Below, piece after piece: positions 22,379 to 32,449 of a stretch of DNA of 34,475 bases; position 1 is the first letter of the stretch; each line of letters begins with the position of its first letter. A program made the translations under genes and the position numbers. The stretch covers positions 1 to 34,475 of the forward strand of contig JNEM01006578.1 of NCBI GenBank assembly GCA_000697335.1, given 5' to 3'. This DNA comes from Conidiobolus incongruus B7586. Lineage: Eukaryota; Entomophthoromycota; Entomophthoromycetes; Entomophthorales; Conidiobolaceae. The notes beneath the pieces were generated by a model. It had not been told where the DNA came from, did not search any database, and saw nothing but the letters and a program-made list of their open reading frames with translations.

Positions 22379-23224
22379 ATGACATCAAATCAATCAACTG
22401 TTTTATTATTAAAAGATCACTCATCAAAATATGAAAAAGAATTTAACAAATATCAAATGAACACAATCTTTATTCCAATACTCATGGAACAGTTCATCAA
22501 TTTAGACAAATTATCAGAATTATCAGTCGAATCATCATTCTTACAAGACTACTGGGGTATTATTATTACAAGTCCAAGAGCTTCAAAAGGATGGGAATCA
22601 GTATTAGAACAATTATCAAACAAAGATGGTAATATCTATATCATAAATTTATATAATTCACTTTTCTTATATTTTTTAGAATATAATGAATTACTTCTCC
22701 AATTAAAAAATCTACCCATATTCGTCCCAGGAGAAGGTACGAGCACCAATCTAGAAGAAATAGGATGTCATAATATTATTGGTAAAGACAGTGGCAATGC
22801 TGATAATTTATTTCTCAACATTCGAGATTTCTACACCGAGCATATCACATCATCACAAAAATTATTATTTTTAACGGGCGACAAAACTCGACCCACACTA
22901 CCCACCAAAATGACGGAATCCAAAATTCCATTTGATAAATTTCAAATTTACAATACTTTCAAACATGACGAATTTGATTCCAGGATATCTAAGATAGATT
23001 CCAAGGCATTGACTTGGATCGTTTTTTTCAGCCCATCCGGAGTAGATTTCGCATGGGATTCATTAAGTGTGTGGCTGTTGGAGAATCGTGTTAAAGTGGC
23101 AGCAATTGGAGATACTACTAAACATCATTTGGAGGGATTGAATATTCATGTGAGCGCTTGTCCTCTAAAGCCCAACCCTATGGATTTGGTGAAGAGTATT
23201 GTTGATGGTAATGCTGATGCTTGA
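22379..23224 (+). CDS. HEM4: Uroporphyrinogen-III synthase (HEM4)
   Basis: This enzyme closes hydroxymethylbilane with inversion of ring D to give uroporphyrinogen III, the fourth step of haem synthesis, in the cytosol. Two exons (22379-22628, 22680-23224) total 795 nt and 264 residues, the normal family length. Domain 1 starts with TVLLLKDHS and contains YWGIIITSPRASKGWE. The hinge region reads PIFVPGEGTSTNLEEIG. Domain 2 has KLLFLTGDKTRPTLP, WIVFFSPSGVDFAWD and VAAIGDTTKHHLEGL, which match the conserved S/T-S-x-R-A, F-x-S-P-S-G and A-I-G-x-T-T elements. I chose the ATG at 22379: the frame extends 30 nt upstream only from a TTG. The 51-nt intron has no stop and preserves frame. The gene converges on INO80. 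Confidence 0.92.
   Translation: MTSNQSTVLLLKDHSSKYEKEFNKYQMNTIFIPILMEQFINLDKLSELSVESSFLQDYWGIIITSPRASKGWESVLEQLSNKDGNIYIINLYNSLFLYFLEYNELLLQLKNLPIFVPGEGTSTNLEEIGCHNIIGKDSGNADNLFLNIRDFYTEHITSSQKLLFLTGDKTRPTLPTKMTESKIPFDKFQIYNTFKHDEFDSRISKIDSKALTWIVFFSPSGVDFAWDSLSVWLLENRVKVAAIGDTTKHHLEGLNIHVSACPLKPNPMDLVKSIVDGNADA
22629..22679 (+). other. 51-nt frame-preserving intron of HEM4
   Basis: The segment begins gtaata and ends tttttag. It is very AT-rich and has the composition of the other introns. Removing it joins QLSNKD to EYNELLLQLK. It is open and a multiple of three, so a simple ORF finder reads through and adds 17 hydrophobic residues (IYIINLYNSLFLYFL). Confidence 0.75.
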
Positions 23225-23894
23225 TAATTGATTAATTAATATATTAGTGTTTAAAATGATCATAAATATTCAACATTATATAATAAAAATGTTTAGTTAT
23301 TAGCCACTTTTAAGATTTAAATATAAATTATATTATTTGTTTCCCATCTTATATATGTATATATATTCATATCATCAAAAGCATATTTCATAAAAATACT
23401 GAATCAATAATTGATAGATCTTAATTATTGAAAATATATTGAATAAAATTACAGTATTTGATGAACCAAAATTATATCTCCAGTAATTTATATCAATCGA
23501 AAATTTCGATTAAATTTTATCAATTTTTGAATATACTTGATGGGATTTCAAATATCAACAAAGTACAATATACACTTAAAATCTAAATAGAATTTTGATG
23601 ATTATACTAATGAATTGAAATAATTAAAATGAAAAATAAATTCAATATTGTAGCTGTGATAATGGTTCAACTTATTTTTGCAATGTTTTCTTTCAAATTG
23701 TCAAATAGGTTCGAATAAAAATTACATAATATGCCATCAGCACTACATTAAAAAGAATCAACAGGAATGTTTCTTTTGAATTTAAATTTTATTAATATAT
23801 AGTATAATTATTTGAAAGAATGATTGAATTAATTTGAAAAGTAATTATATATTGAATATTGATATTATTTTGTAAAGATAAATATGCTGAAAAC
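23225..23894. other. Convergent spacer HEM4 / INO80
   Basis: About 670 nt of AT-rich DNA lie between the 3' ends of HEM4 and INO80. No protein-like frame or RNA was recognised. Confidence 0.6.
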
Positions 23895-26800
23895 TTAGGG
23901 GAAAACTTCTTCAATCTTGGCTTTTTTGATATCGTTACAGGGGGATAATAAATCATCGATTCCAACAGATCTCTTGGATCCGTTGCTAGCAGTTGGGGTC
24001 GAGATTGATCCATTGTTAGTATCATTGGCTTTGGATTCCCCAGTCTCTTGCACTATAGGGGATTGTATGGTTTCTTGTGCTTGGTCATCCAAAAGTAATG
24101 ATACGATTTCTTTGGGCTTGAAATCGAGGGGTTTGTACTCACCTCCCGAGATGACGACTCTGTGAATTTCATCCTTCTGTCTTGCACGCTCCAAAATGCG
24201 TTCTTCAATAGAGTTGCGAGTGACCATTCTGTACACTGTGACTTGACGAGTTTGTCCAAGACGATGGGCACGATCCATAGCCTGTTGATCCACCGTAGGA
24301 TTCCAGTCACTGTCATAAAAGATAACTGTGTCAGCAGCAGTCAAGTTGATACCGAGTCCACCCGCTCTGGTGCTCAATAAGAAAATAAAGAGCTCGGGAC
24401 ATGTTTGCCAATCGTTAACCATATCTCTACGATCGGAAATCTTAGAAGAACCATCCAGACGAAGGTACGAGAATTTTCGATACGATAGATATTCTTCCAC
24501 AATGTCTATCATCTTGGTCATTTGGAAGTACATAAGAATACGATGACCTTCGGCCTTGAGCTTAGGAAGCATCTCATCAAGTTTCTTGAGTTTACCACAT
24601 TCTAATACAAGTTTTTCGGGATTAGGGACGTGAACTGATGAGAAGGCTTCGACATCTTGGAACGATGATGGAAGTCGATCAGAATTTCTGATATATTGAT
24701 CCACGAGGGTTGTATCTGCTGTAGCTAGTTGCCTATAGAGAGGATAGAATAAGCTTTCTTGATGAACTTTGTTGGATTGAACATTGTTAGATATGACGGT
24801 GATTGGTGGAGCAATTGAAGGGTGGAGATAGCATTGTTTAACACCTGGTATCACAATGGATTTTTCAAATTCTTCGGTAGCTTGAATGGTTTTTAATGAC
24901 GAGCGCTTGATCAAGTCTTCAGGAGTTAGAATCTCAAAATTTTCATGATAACAATTGCTGGATGTTTCGTCGTTATCCCAAGATTTGTATGTTAAGAGAT
25001 CTTTTAGATGTTCCTGTACATAATTAGACTGATATAGTGCCTCTACATCACCAGCTTGTACATCAGATAGCATTTGGGGAGTTTGAGAAGTAAATGATAG
25101 AGGTGAAAATACACCATCATCCTCATATTGTGAACGATAAATGAAGTCTTTGGACCAAATATTTAGTGTTTGGTATAGTAATTTATGACGAAGAGAATTT
25201 GTTGATGTCTCTGCTGGCTGTGGCTCATCATCAAAGAAGCTTGGCAATCTTAATTCAATTGGATTCTTAGTTACGTAAGAGATGTAATTATCATAAATGT
25301 GATTTCCAGATTGGTATTTGGAAAAAGCAAATGACGATTCAATTTCAGCTCTCTTGAATAATTCGGGATGATTGCAAACTTTACGTAATTGCATGACCAA
25401 ATTCATTAAACTGTCGACATTATCCTTATCAGTAAGTGATTTAGATTTTTCGAGAAGGGATGAGAGAGACATGTTCTCTTTGAGGCCAGAGTAAAGCTTT
25501 TGTTGGCGGTTGGTCAAGTCACACATAATTTCCAATTCGATCTTCTCGGGAAGTTCGTTTTGAACACTTCGCTTTACACGACGTAACATGAAAGGTTTCA
25601 GAATCATGTGAAGTCTCTTAACTTGATGTTCATTTAAAGCGCCTTTGTTTTCAGCATGATTTTCAATATCTTTGGAGAACCATTCGCTGAACTCATCGTG
25701 AGAATCGAATAAACTTGGCATAATAAAGTTAAGAAGTGCCCAGAGTTCCTGCATATTGTTTTGGATCGGGGTACCAGTAAGAAGTAACCTGTTGCGGCAA
25801 TTGAATTTCCTAAGTGTTTTCCACCTTGAGCTGGAAGAACTCTTGATAGCTTGAGCTTCATCCAATACCATGTACTGCCATTTAATTCTAGCTAAATACT
25901 TTTCATCTGTTAGGATCATCTGATAACTTGTAACTAGAATATGGAAGGGAGCATCTTTGGAGTAAAGTTTCTTTTTGGACCAATCTTGTCTAAGAATTGC
26001 GCGGTCTTTGACACTACCCCAATATGGTAAAACCTTGAAAGATGGTACGAATTTTTGTAATTCGTCTGACCAGTTATGTAAAGTAGATGCAGGTGTAATC
26101 ACAATAAAGGGACCCCATATATTGTGAGTTTCAGCAAGATAGGCAAGAAGCGAAATTGCTTGAACAGTTTTACCAAGACCCATTTCATCAGCTAAAATGC
26201 CATTAATACCCAATTCGTACAAATTAGCAAGCCAGTTGAGACCCTTCAATTGGTAGTTCTTCAATTGACACATCAAAATCTTGGGCTGTTCAATGTTGGA
26301 ATCAGTTCGCAAACTGGATGGATTCATAAATTCATCGTCATTGGCACCCTCTGCAGCCAGTTCTGACTGTGCTTCAGCTCTGCGCTGTTTAGATCCTTCA
26401 TCAAACTGGCGAGTTTGTTCCAATTGTGTCTGGATAGCATGATGAGCACCTTGTAATGCCTTTTGTTTGAGAATTTCATCATTATCATCATCAAAGTCAA
26501 TTTCCCCTAGGTTGAGAGCTTCAGCCTTTTCATTATTGATATCTTTAGAATCCAATTCCTCAGTTGCAAGGATGGGATTATGCTCTATAGGAGTTGTAGC
26601 AGATGACTCTTGAGGTTCACCAGGTGTCGAATCACCAATATTTTCAGATTCAGCTATAAAATGAAGTTAAAAATTGTTATAAAAATTGTGGACGATAATA
26701 GATACTTACGTTGAATCTTTTTACTGACGAAATGACTGAATAGTTCGGTTTGAGTGAGTAAAAAGTTGAGTTTTCTAGCCTGTTGCATCTTTTCACGTTT

Positions 26801-27960
26801 CTCTTCCTCCTGCTTAGCCTTGATGAGAGCATCCCTTTCAGCTTTCTTACGTAATTCACGTTCTTCTCTTTCATTAGCCTTCCAGTAAGCCAACATTTCT
26901 CGAGTAGCTTGATTCGCTCTCCCATATGCGAGTCGTGAGATTTGCTGTCTACGCTTTTGAAGTGACTTAACTTGGCGAGCACATAGGAGTGCAATTTTGT
27001 ATGCAAGTTTCCTCTTTTCTGAATGTAATAGTTGGAATTTGTCTTGTTTCTAAATAGCTATATTAAAATCATAATTGAAGCTAGTTAGATAGAAATAATA
27101 CTCACCTCTGATATCGTTTCATGAGTCCTCTGCCAAGCCTGATCGAAAGTTAATTCGGGTTCTACCTTATTAGGTTCGGACGATAAATTTTGAGTATTAT
27201 ACATTTGACTATTCAACGCATAAGCATTAACGCGATGCGAAGTAATGGAAGGTTCGGTCACCGGTGGTTTATCTGTAACTGAGGTTAGGTGGCTGGAATG
27301 AGAGTACTGAGGATCAGATAGTCCCGCCAAGGACTTTACCGCGTTAGAGTGAGAGCCATTTCTTTGATAATTGGGTACGCCATTATCGCTTATACTCGGT
27401 TTGGTTTGCCGAAAACAAGTGCTGTAACTAAATCTCGCTAATTCTGAATATCGACTTTGTAATTCTCTATGTAGTGTTTTTTGCTTTTTCTAAATTCCAA
27501 TTCATTAGTAGTGAAATGATAACTGATAATTTTCTAATTACCTTTTCCACTTTATTAATCCTATCAATTAACTTTTTATGACGTATTTTTAAATCGACCA
27601 TATATTGAGCGATTTCGTCATTGATATCAATATCATTAGTTTCTATATCGGATAGGGAGTTGTCGGAATCGTTTCTATCGTCCGAATCGTAATGGAGCGC
27701 CGATGTAGGTCTTTTACCATTGGTTTTACCTACTGAAGCGTAGTGACGTTGGTGATTGTAATCATAAGTATTATAACTTGTAGTCATTGGATGTGAACCT
27801 ATTTGAATGTTAAACAAAAAGTCAAGTGAACGGATAAAAATAAATTTTACCAGAAGAATTCTACACAAGATGATGATTAGTAATTGAAGATATGTATGTT
27901 ATTAAAAGCACTTACAGACTCGGGATAAGGATAATGTTCAGAATGATGATGACGACTCAT
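23895..27960 (-). CDS. INO80: INO80 chromatin-remodelling ATPase
   Basis: INO80 is the motor of the nuclear INO80 complex, which slides nucleosomes and edits H2A.Z in transcription, replication and repair. Six exons on the minus strand give about 1,270 residues, shorter than yeast (1,489), mostly at the N-terminus. It starts MSRHHHSEHYPYPES at 27960. The HSA region reads AWQRTHETISE through RRQQISRLAYGRANQATREM. The DBINO segment (MLAYWKANEREERELRKKAE, then KLNFLLTQTELFSHFVSKKI) is specific to INO80. Helicase lobe 1 has DEMGLGKT, LDEAQAIKSS (a DEAQ box) and LLLTGTPIQNN. A long insert of roughly 270 residues characteristic of INO80 follows HPELFKRAE. Lobe 2 has YLRLDGSSK, LSTRAGGLGINLTAADTVI, SDWNPTVDQQAMDRAHRLGQ. 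The C-terminus is short and ends KKAKIEEVFP. The last exon (26654 down to 23895) carries the whole ATPase. Exon 2 is only 10 nt. Confidence 0.96.
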
Positions 27961-29288
27961 TTTTTATAATGCAAATTGAACAAATTAAGCAGTATAAAGA
28001 ATAAATAATGAAGGATGATATGATTGCTGAATTTTATGTGAGTATAGGATTTAAACATCAAAATACTTCATGATAATTTTTTGGAACTTCTATCCAATCA
28101 ATTCTCCTCAATTCAATCATTATTAATTCTTTAATAATCATTCATCCATGTTAATTAATACGCTTAGTAACAATTAATTAACTATAATAAAAAAACTATT
28201 TTATATTTTAGTACAATATAATAAATAATTAATACTATTTTTATTATAATATTTTCTATCATTTTTCTACTTTATTTTATTGGCTTTCATTCAATTAATA
28301 CAAATGATTGAAATATTGCTATTTCACCAAAGTGTCCATTTCCCATAATCACACAATGATATTAACGATATGTTTATCATACTATCAAATATTAAAATTC
28401 TTATCTAATATACATTCAAATATATAACTTTCCACTTAATATAATTAAGATTTTGCTAATCTCATCAATTGATATTTGTGACGGTGACTCTTGTAGAAAT
28501 TTCAAATTGTTGAGGACATAAAATACAATATATTGAATATGATAGATAGAATTAAAGTATTAATCTAATACATGCACCTTTTGAGGATTACAATTAAAAA
28601 TCAAGATGTGTACTATTCTTAATTTCTATTCTTTTTATCATTAAAACTAACTTTAATTCAATAAATAATAACTTGGCTAAATTTAAATATAATTGAACCA
28701 TTAATCATTTCATTAACAAATAAACAATTGAATAATGTATCACTCACACGATACAAAAATAATTAAAATTTAATATAATAAAAAGTTGAATATGAACGAT
28801 TTAAAAAAATTACATTCAAATAAAATCAATAACATTAAAAATAAATTTTTGATAACTCTATTAATATTATATAAAATTAATTTTAGTTAATTAGAATAGT
28901 GAAGCTTTGGAAAATATTTAATTAATTCTCAATATTATTTTCAATGATTAAATTATTAAAGTTTACATATTTTTAAATTGAAAATTATTTGATTATAATA
29001 TTAATTTATATGATTAGGTTAGGTTTGACAATTTGAAATAAATATAGTATTATTTTCTTAATTGTATCAAACTATTAAAAATATTTAATTATAATAGTTT
29101 TTAATTGGATAATTGAAATTTTATTAAAAAAGACTTGAATAAATTGTAATAAAATTGATTTTAATAATCAAATAAAATTGTCAAACAATATAAAAATTAT
29201 CCTAATTTCAAGTAAATTTAACAATAAAATATATAAAAAATAATTAAAAAGATAACCAATTTAAATTATAGGATAATAACAAACGCGT
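27961..29288. other. AT-rich spacer INO80 promoter / SIN1 3' side
   Basis: About 1.3 kb of strongly A/T DNA lie upstream of INO80 and downstream of SIN1. I looked specifically for a SIN1 PH-domain exon on the minus strand and saw no frame of suitable composition. Nothing else was recognised. Confidence 0.6.
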
Positions 29289-31193
29289 TTAAAATTTTAA
29301 TTTTGATTTTTTAGTCCTCAACAGTGCTTTGGCGCCAGAAACACTTGACACAAAATTAGGATTCCATATTTTGCCAAAGTGTAGACCGTCGGCCCAGTTG
29401 GGAACACCGTCAGCTAAATCATCGTTAATAACAAATCAACATAATCAAATGATCATTTACCTGTCAGTTTCGCCGACTTCTTCAGCAAACTCAGCTCAGT
29501 TACCCCGTGCAACATATCTAACGTGGTGCTGTTCGTAATTTCTGTTCGTGTTTGGAAGTCCATTAAGATATAGTCTTCGCTGGGCAGACGCCATTTGCGA
29601 CATACCATATCCTTAATCTCGCTCAGCTTCATCGTGGGATTGACACTGATTGTTGTAGTGTGTGCGACACCCTTTTTGTACATCAGCTGAATCTTGATGA
29701 AATGCGAAGTATTGGCTGGTGGCGGCAACGCACTGAAGAAATCGTCGAAACTCGAAGGTGCTGCAGCGTTTTGGGCCCGATGCCTCGGGTGTGATGGCGA
29801 TTCTAGGATTGGAATTTGTGTACGCCTTGTACTTGCAGATGGTGCTAGGGATCTGGCAGTGGATTGAGATTGTGTGGGTAGTGACGTTGTCTGGGTGATT
29901 GGGATAGGCGTTGGGGTTTGTTGTTGAGTTTTATTTAAAAGTTGTTGGTTCATTTTTTCTATAAAGGGATGAGTTAATGTGAATTAATTGATTGATTGAG
30001 TTTACCTTGAGATGGAGATGCTTCAACCAATGCGAATTGATCAAATGCAAATTGATCAATTTGTCTAGATCGATCCAATGCTAAATTATTGAATTAGTAT
30101 AATTACTTAATTGATGTATGGTTAAAATACCTGGGAAATCTTCGTCAATTTCGCCATCTTCAGCAATGTGCATGTTCCAATGGGCTACTGAACTCTGCTG
30201 TTCGTCGAGGGGAGGTTCTCTTTTTTCATCATAATACTGATATAGAATATAGCCGATGACTTGAGCTACAGTTGCATCTCCCTTGACAAATACTTCCATG
30301 GGTTTTGAAGGTTCGTCACTGTGAGGAAGCAAAATTTCGAGTTGAATGGCTCGTAATTCTCCTTTTCCAGTCTGTATATTATAATTAAAAACTATACATT
30401 CTATACTTTAAATAAATACTTACAAATACTGCATACTCCTCAGCAAATGGATTATCCATAACAGTTTGATTTGATTTAATCAACTGGGAAAGTAGCGACA
30501 CTTTAGGCTGATCCTGAACCGGCAACGGCACAGGACAAAAATCGATAATATGTTGCTGGGTCCTTCTACTTGGAGGTGCTTCAACCGTCATAGCACTTGG
30601 TCTGCGACTATCTTTGATCAAATTATTATTCACTTTTATTTCGGGAATACCCACAGCACTAGGTAATGGTAAAGTTCTGGACAAATCTGCAGGCTGCGAA
30701 GGGGGTAAATTTAAATGTTTGTTAGGATCCATAACTTTTAATCTAAATAAAATTGAATAAGATTAACATAATAAATTACATAGTATAAATACCTCGAAGT
30801 AGCCATTTTAATTTCACTCTCCAAAGTACTCGTCCCAATGTCAGGTTCCTTCTGATTACGCTCCACCGACTCCTGTAAACTCTCGGGTGCACTCAAAGGC
30901 GGCCTCTCACTGATGGTCTTCAAAGTATTTCGCTCGACATTGCGTCTTGATCTCAAACTCAAGGGATTTCTAGGGGGGACGTGACCTGGAGGGTACTGCC
31001 TCACTCCCGACATAATTTCAGGGGACAATACTTCCGGAATATTGGGAAACGACGACCCCGTTTTAATATAATCATTGTTTTCGGTTTTTTCTTTGTCGAA
31101 ATTTAAAATTCTCGAAGCAATTTTGTCATCGACTTTCAAGTGAACTAATTTTAATTGGTGAATTAGATATGGTACATCGGTTATTAATGACAT
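29289..31193 (-). CDS. AVO1: TORC2 subunit SIN1/AVO1
   Basis: SIN1 recruits AGC-kinase substrates to TOR complex 2 at the plasma membrane through its CRIM domain. Six exons give about 565 residues. The N-terminus SLITDVPYLIHQLKLVHLKV matches the family start. A Ser/Pro/Arg-rich linker follows. The CRIM domain runs from NPFAEEYAVFTGKGELRAIQ through MEVFVKGDATVAQVIGYILY, WNMHIAEDGEIDEDFPALDR and DQFAFDQFALVEAS. A Gln/Thr/Pro linker and a Ras-binding-like domain follow (FIKIQLMYKKGVAHTTTISV, then MVCRKWRLPSEDYILMD and ELSLLKKSAKLT). The last exon adds only about 40 residues (ADGVPNWADGLHFGKIW, then a basic end RTKKSKLKF) and a TAA at 29289-29291. The C-terminal PH domain expected after the RBD is not seen here or downstream. 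All exon junctions are in phase with GT-AG introns. Confidence 0.92.
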
Positions 31194-31571
31194 ATTTTTT
31201 ATTATTGTCAAAATAAACTAAAAATACAATATAATTAATTTTTATATTATTTTAAATATGAAATGAAATTTTACATTTAATTTAATAGTCACTAATAATT
31301 TTACAATTTAACAATTTAAATTATAATGGGATAAAATTAAAAAAAAATAAATTGAATGGATGAATTTTTCAATTAGTATCAAAAATAATTTTTGTTTTAA
31401 TATTCAAATATTTTTTTTATAAAATATACTGATTATAATAAAATATAGGATTTTCAACTATATTACTATTTATTAATTTTTAAATATAAAACAACATGCC
31501 ATATACATTTAAAATTAAAAAATGTTAAATTTTATTATAATAATGTATATATTAAATGAATATTAAAGTTA
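31194..31571. other. Spacer SIN1 promoter / YIPF6 3' side
   Basis: These 378 nt are AT-rich. They lie between two minus-strand genes and should hold the SIN1 promoter. No gene was seen. Confidence 0.5.
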
Positions 31572-32449
31572 TTACATCATTAATACCATCCATCCAATGA
31601 TGAAGTAGAATAAGCCGATGGGATAAAGAGCTAAAGCTCTTCGATTTGGAAGACAGGCATCAATTAGGAAACCAATGGAAGCTATTTAAATACACATCAA
31701 TATTCAATAATATATATCTTAATAATATTATATATTGATTACCATAACAAGACCAAGCGAAAGCAACCAAACAGACTGGTAAACGAACCCAAAAAGTAGT
31801 AACGAAAGAACTCACAATAGCTGCAATTACCAGTGGAAAGATACAATAGCCCAATAAACAAACATTTTGTAAAAATGAACTAAGCCAATATTAATATCAT
31901 ATTAAATATTTTGATATAAATATAAGATACATTTTACCACCCAACAACTTGGAGTTGATAGTCACCACACCTGAACCTAACCAAATAATAACGAAAACTA
32001 CGCAAAAAATGAGGGAACTCTTATCGAGATGTTCAAAACTAAAAATACTATAATATAATATAACATAAATATATTATAATTTAATTGACTATATTATATT
32101 ATTTACATAGCTAAAGTTAAACAAAAGAGTAAAGGGCCCCATAAATCCCCTAAATAAAAAAATATTTAATAAATACTTTTTATAAATATGTAAATAATTT
32201 TTTTGTTACAATCTTTTAATATATCGTTTTGTTTTTTTGTACTTAATACTAAAACAATTTTTTTAAAAATATTTTTTAAATCTCTCATCTATTTAATATT
32301 AATTAGTGAATAAATATAACAAATTTTTTAATTACCAAACTTTCTGTGATAGGCTCGTCTAAAGTATCATAAAATACTCTCGAGGTTCCAGAGTTGCCAA
32401 TACGTCCTGAAATTTCATTGGTGTCAGACGTACTTAAAGGTTGACTCAT
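31572..32449 (-). CDS. YIPF6/Yip4-family Golgi membrane protein
   Basis: Yip-family proteins are multi-span membrane proteins of the Golgi and early secretory pathway that bind Rab GTPases. Six exons with 45-65-nt introns give about 220 residues. The cytosolic N-terminus has YDTLDEPITESLMRDLKNIF. The diagnostic DWDLWGPLLFCLTLAIIF begins the first membrane segment. VVFVIIWLGSGVVTINSKLL, GYCIFPLVIAAIVSSFV and the loop DACLPNRRALALYPIGLFYF follow, ending in GWMVLMM. The motifs T-L-D-E-P, D-W-D-L-W-G-P, N-S-K-L-L-G-G and P-N-R-R-A-L-A-x-Y-P are those of YIPF6 (yeast Yip4) rather than YIPF5/Yip1. About five membrane segments are present. One intron splits the tryptophan codon of DWDLW. Frame and start (cat at 32447-32449) are clean. 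Confidence 0.93.
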
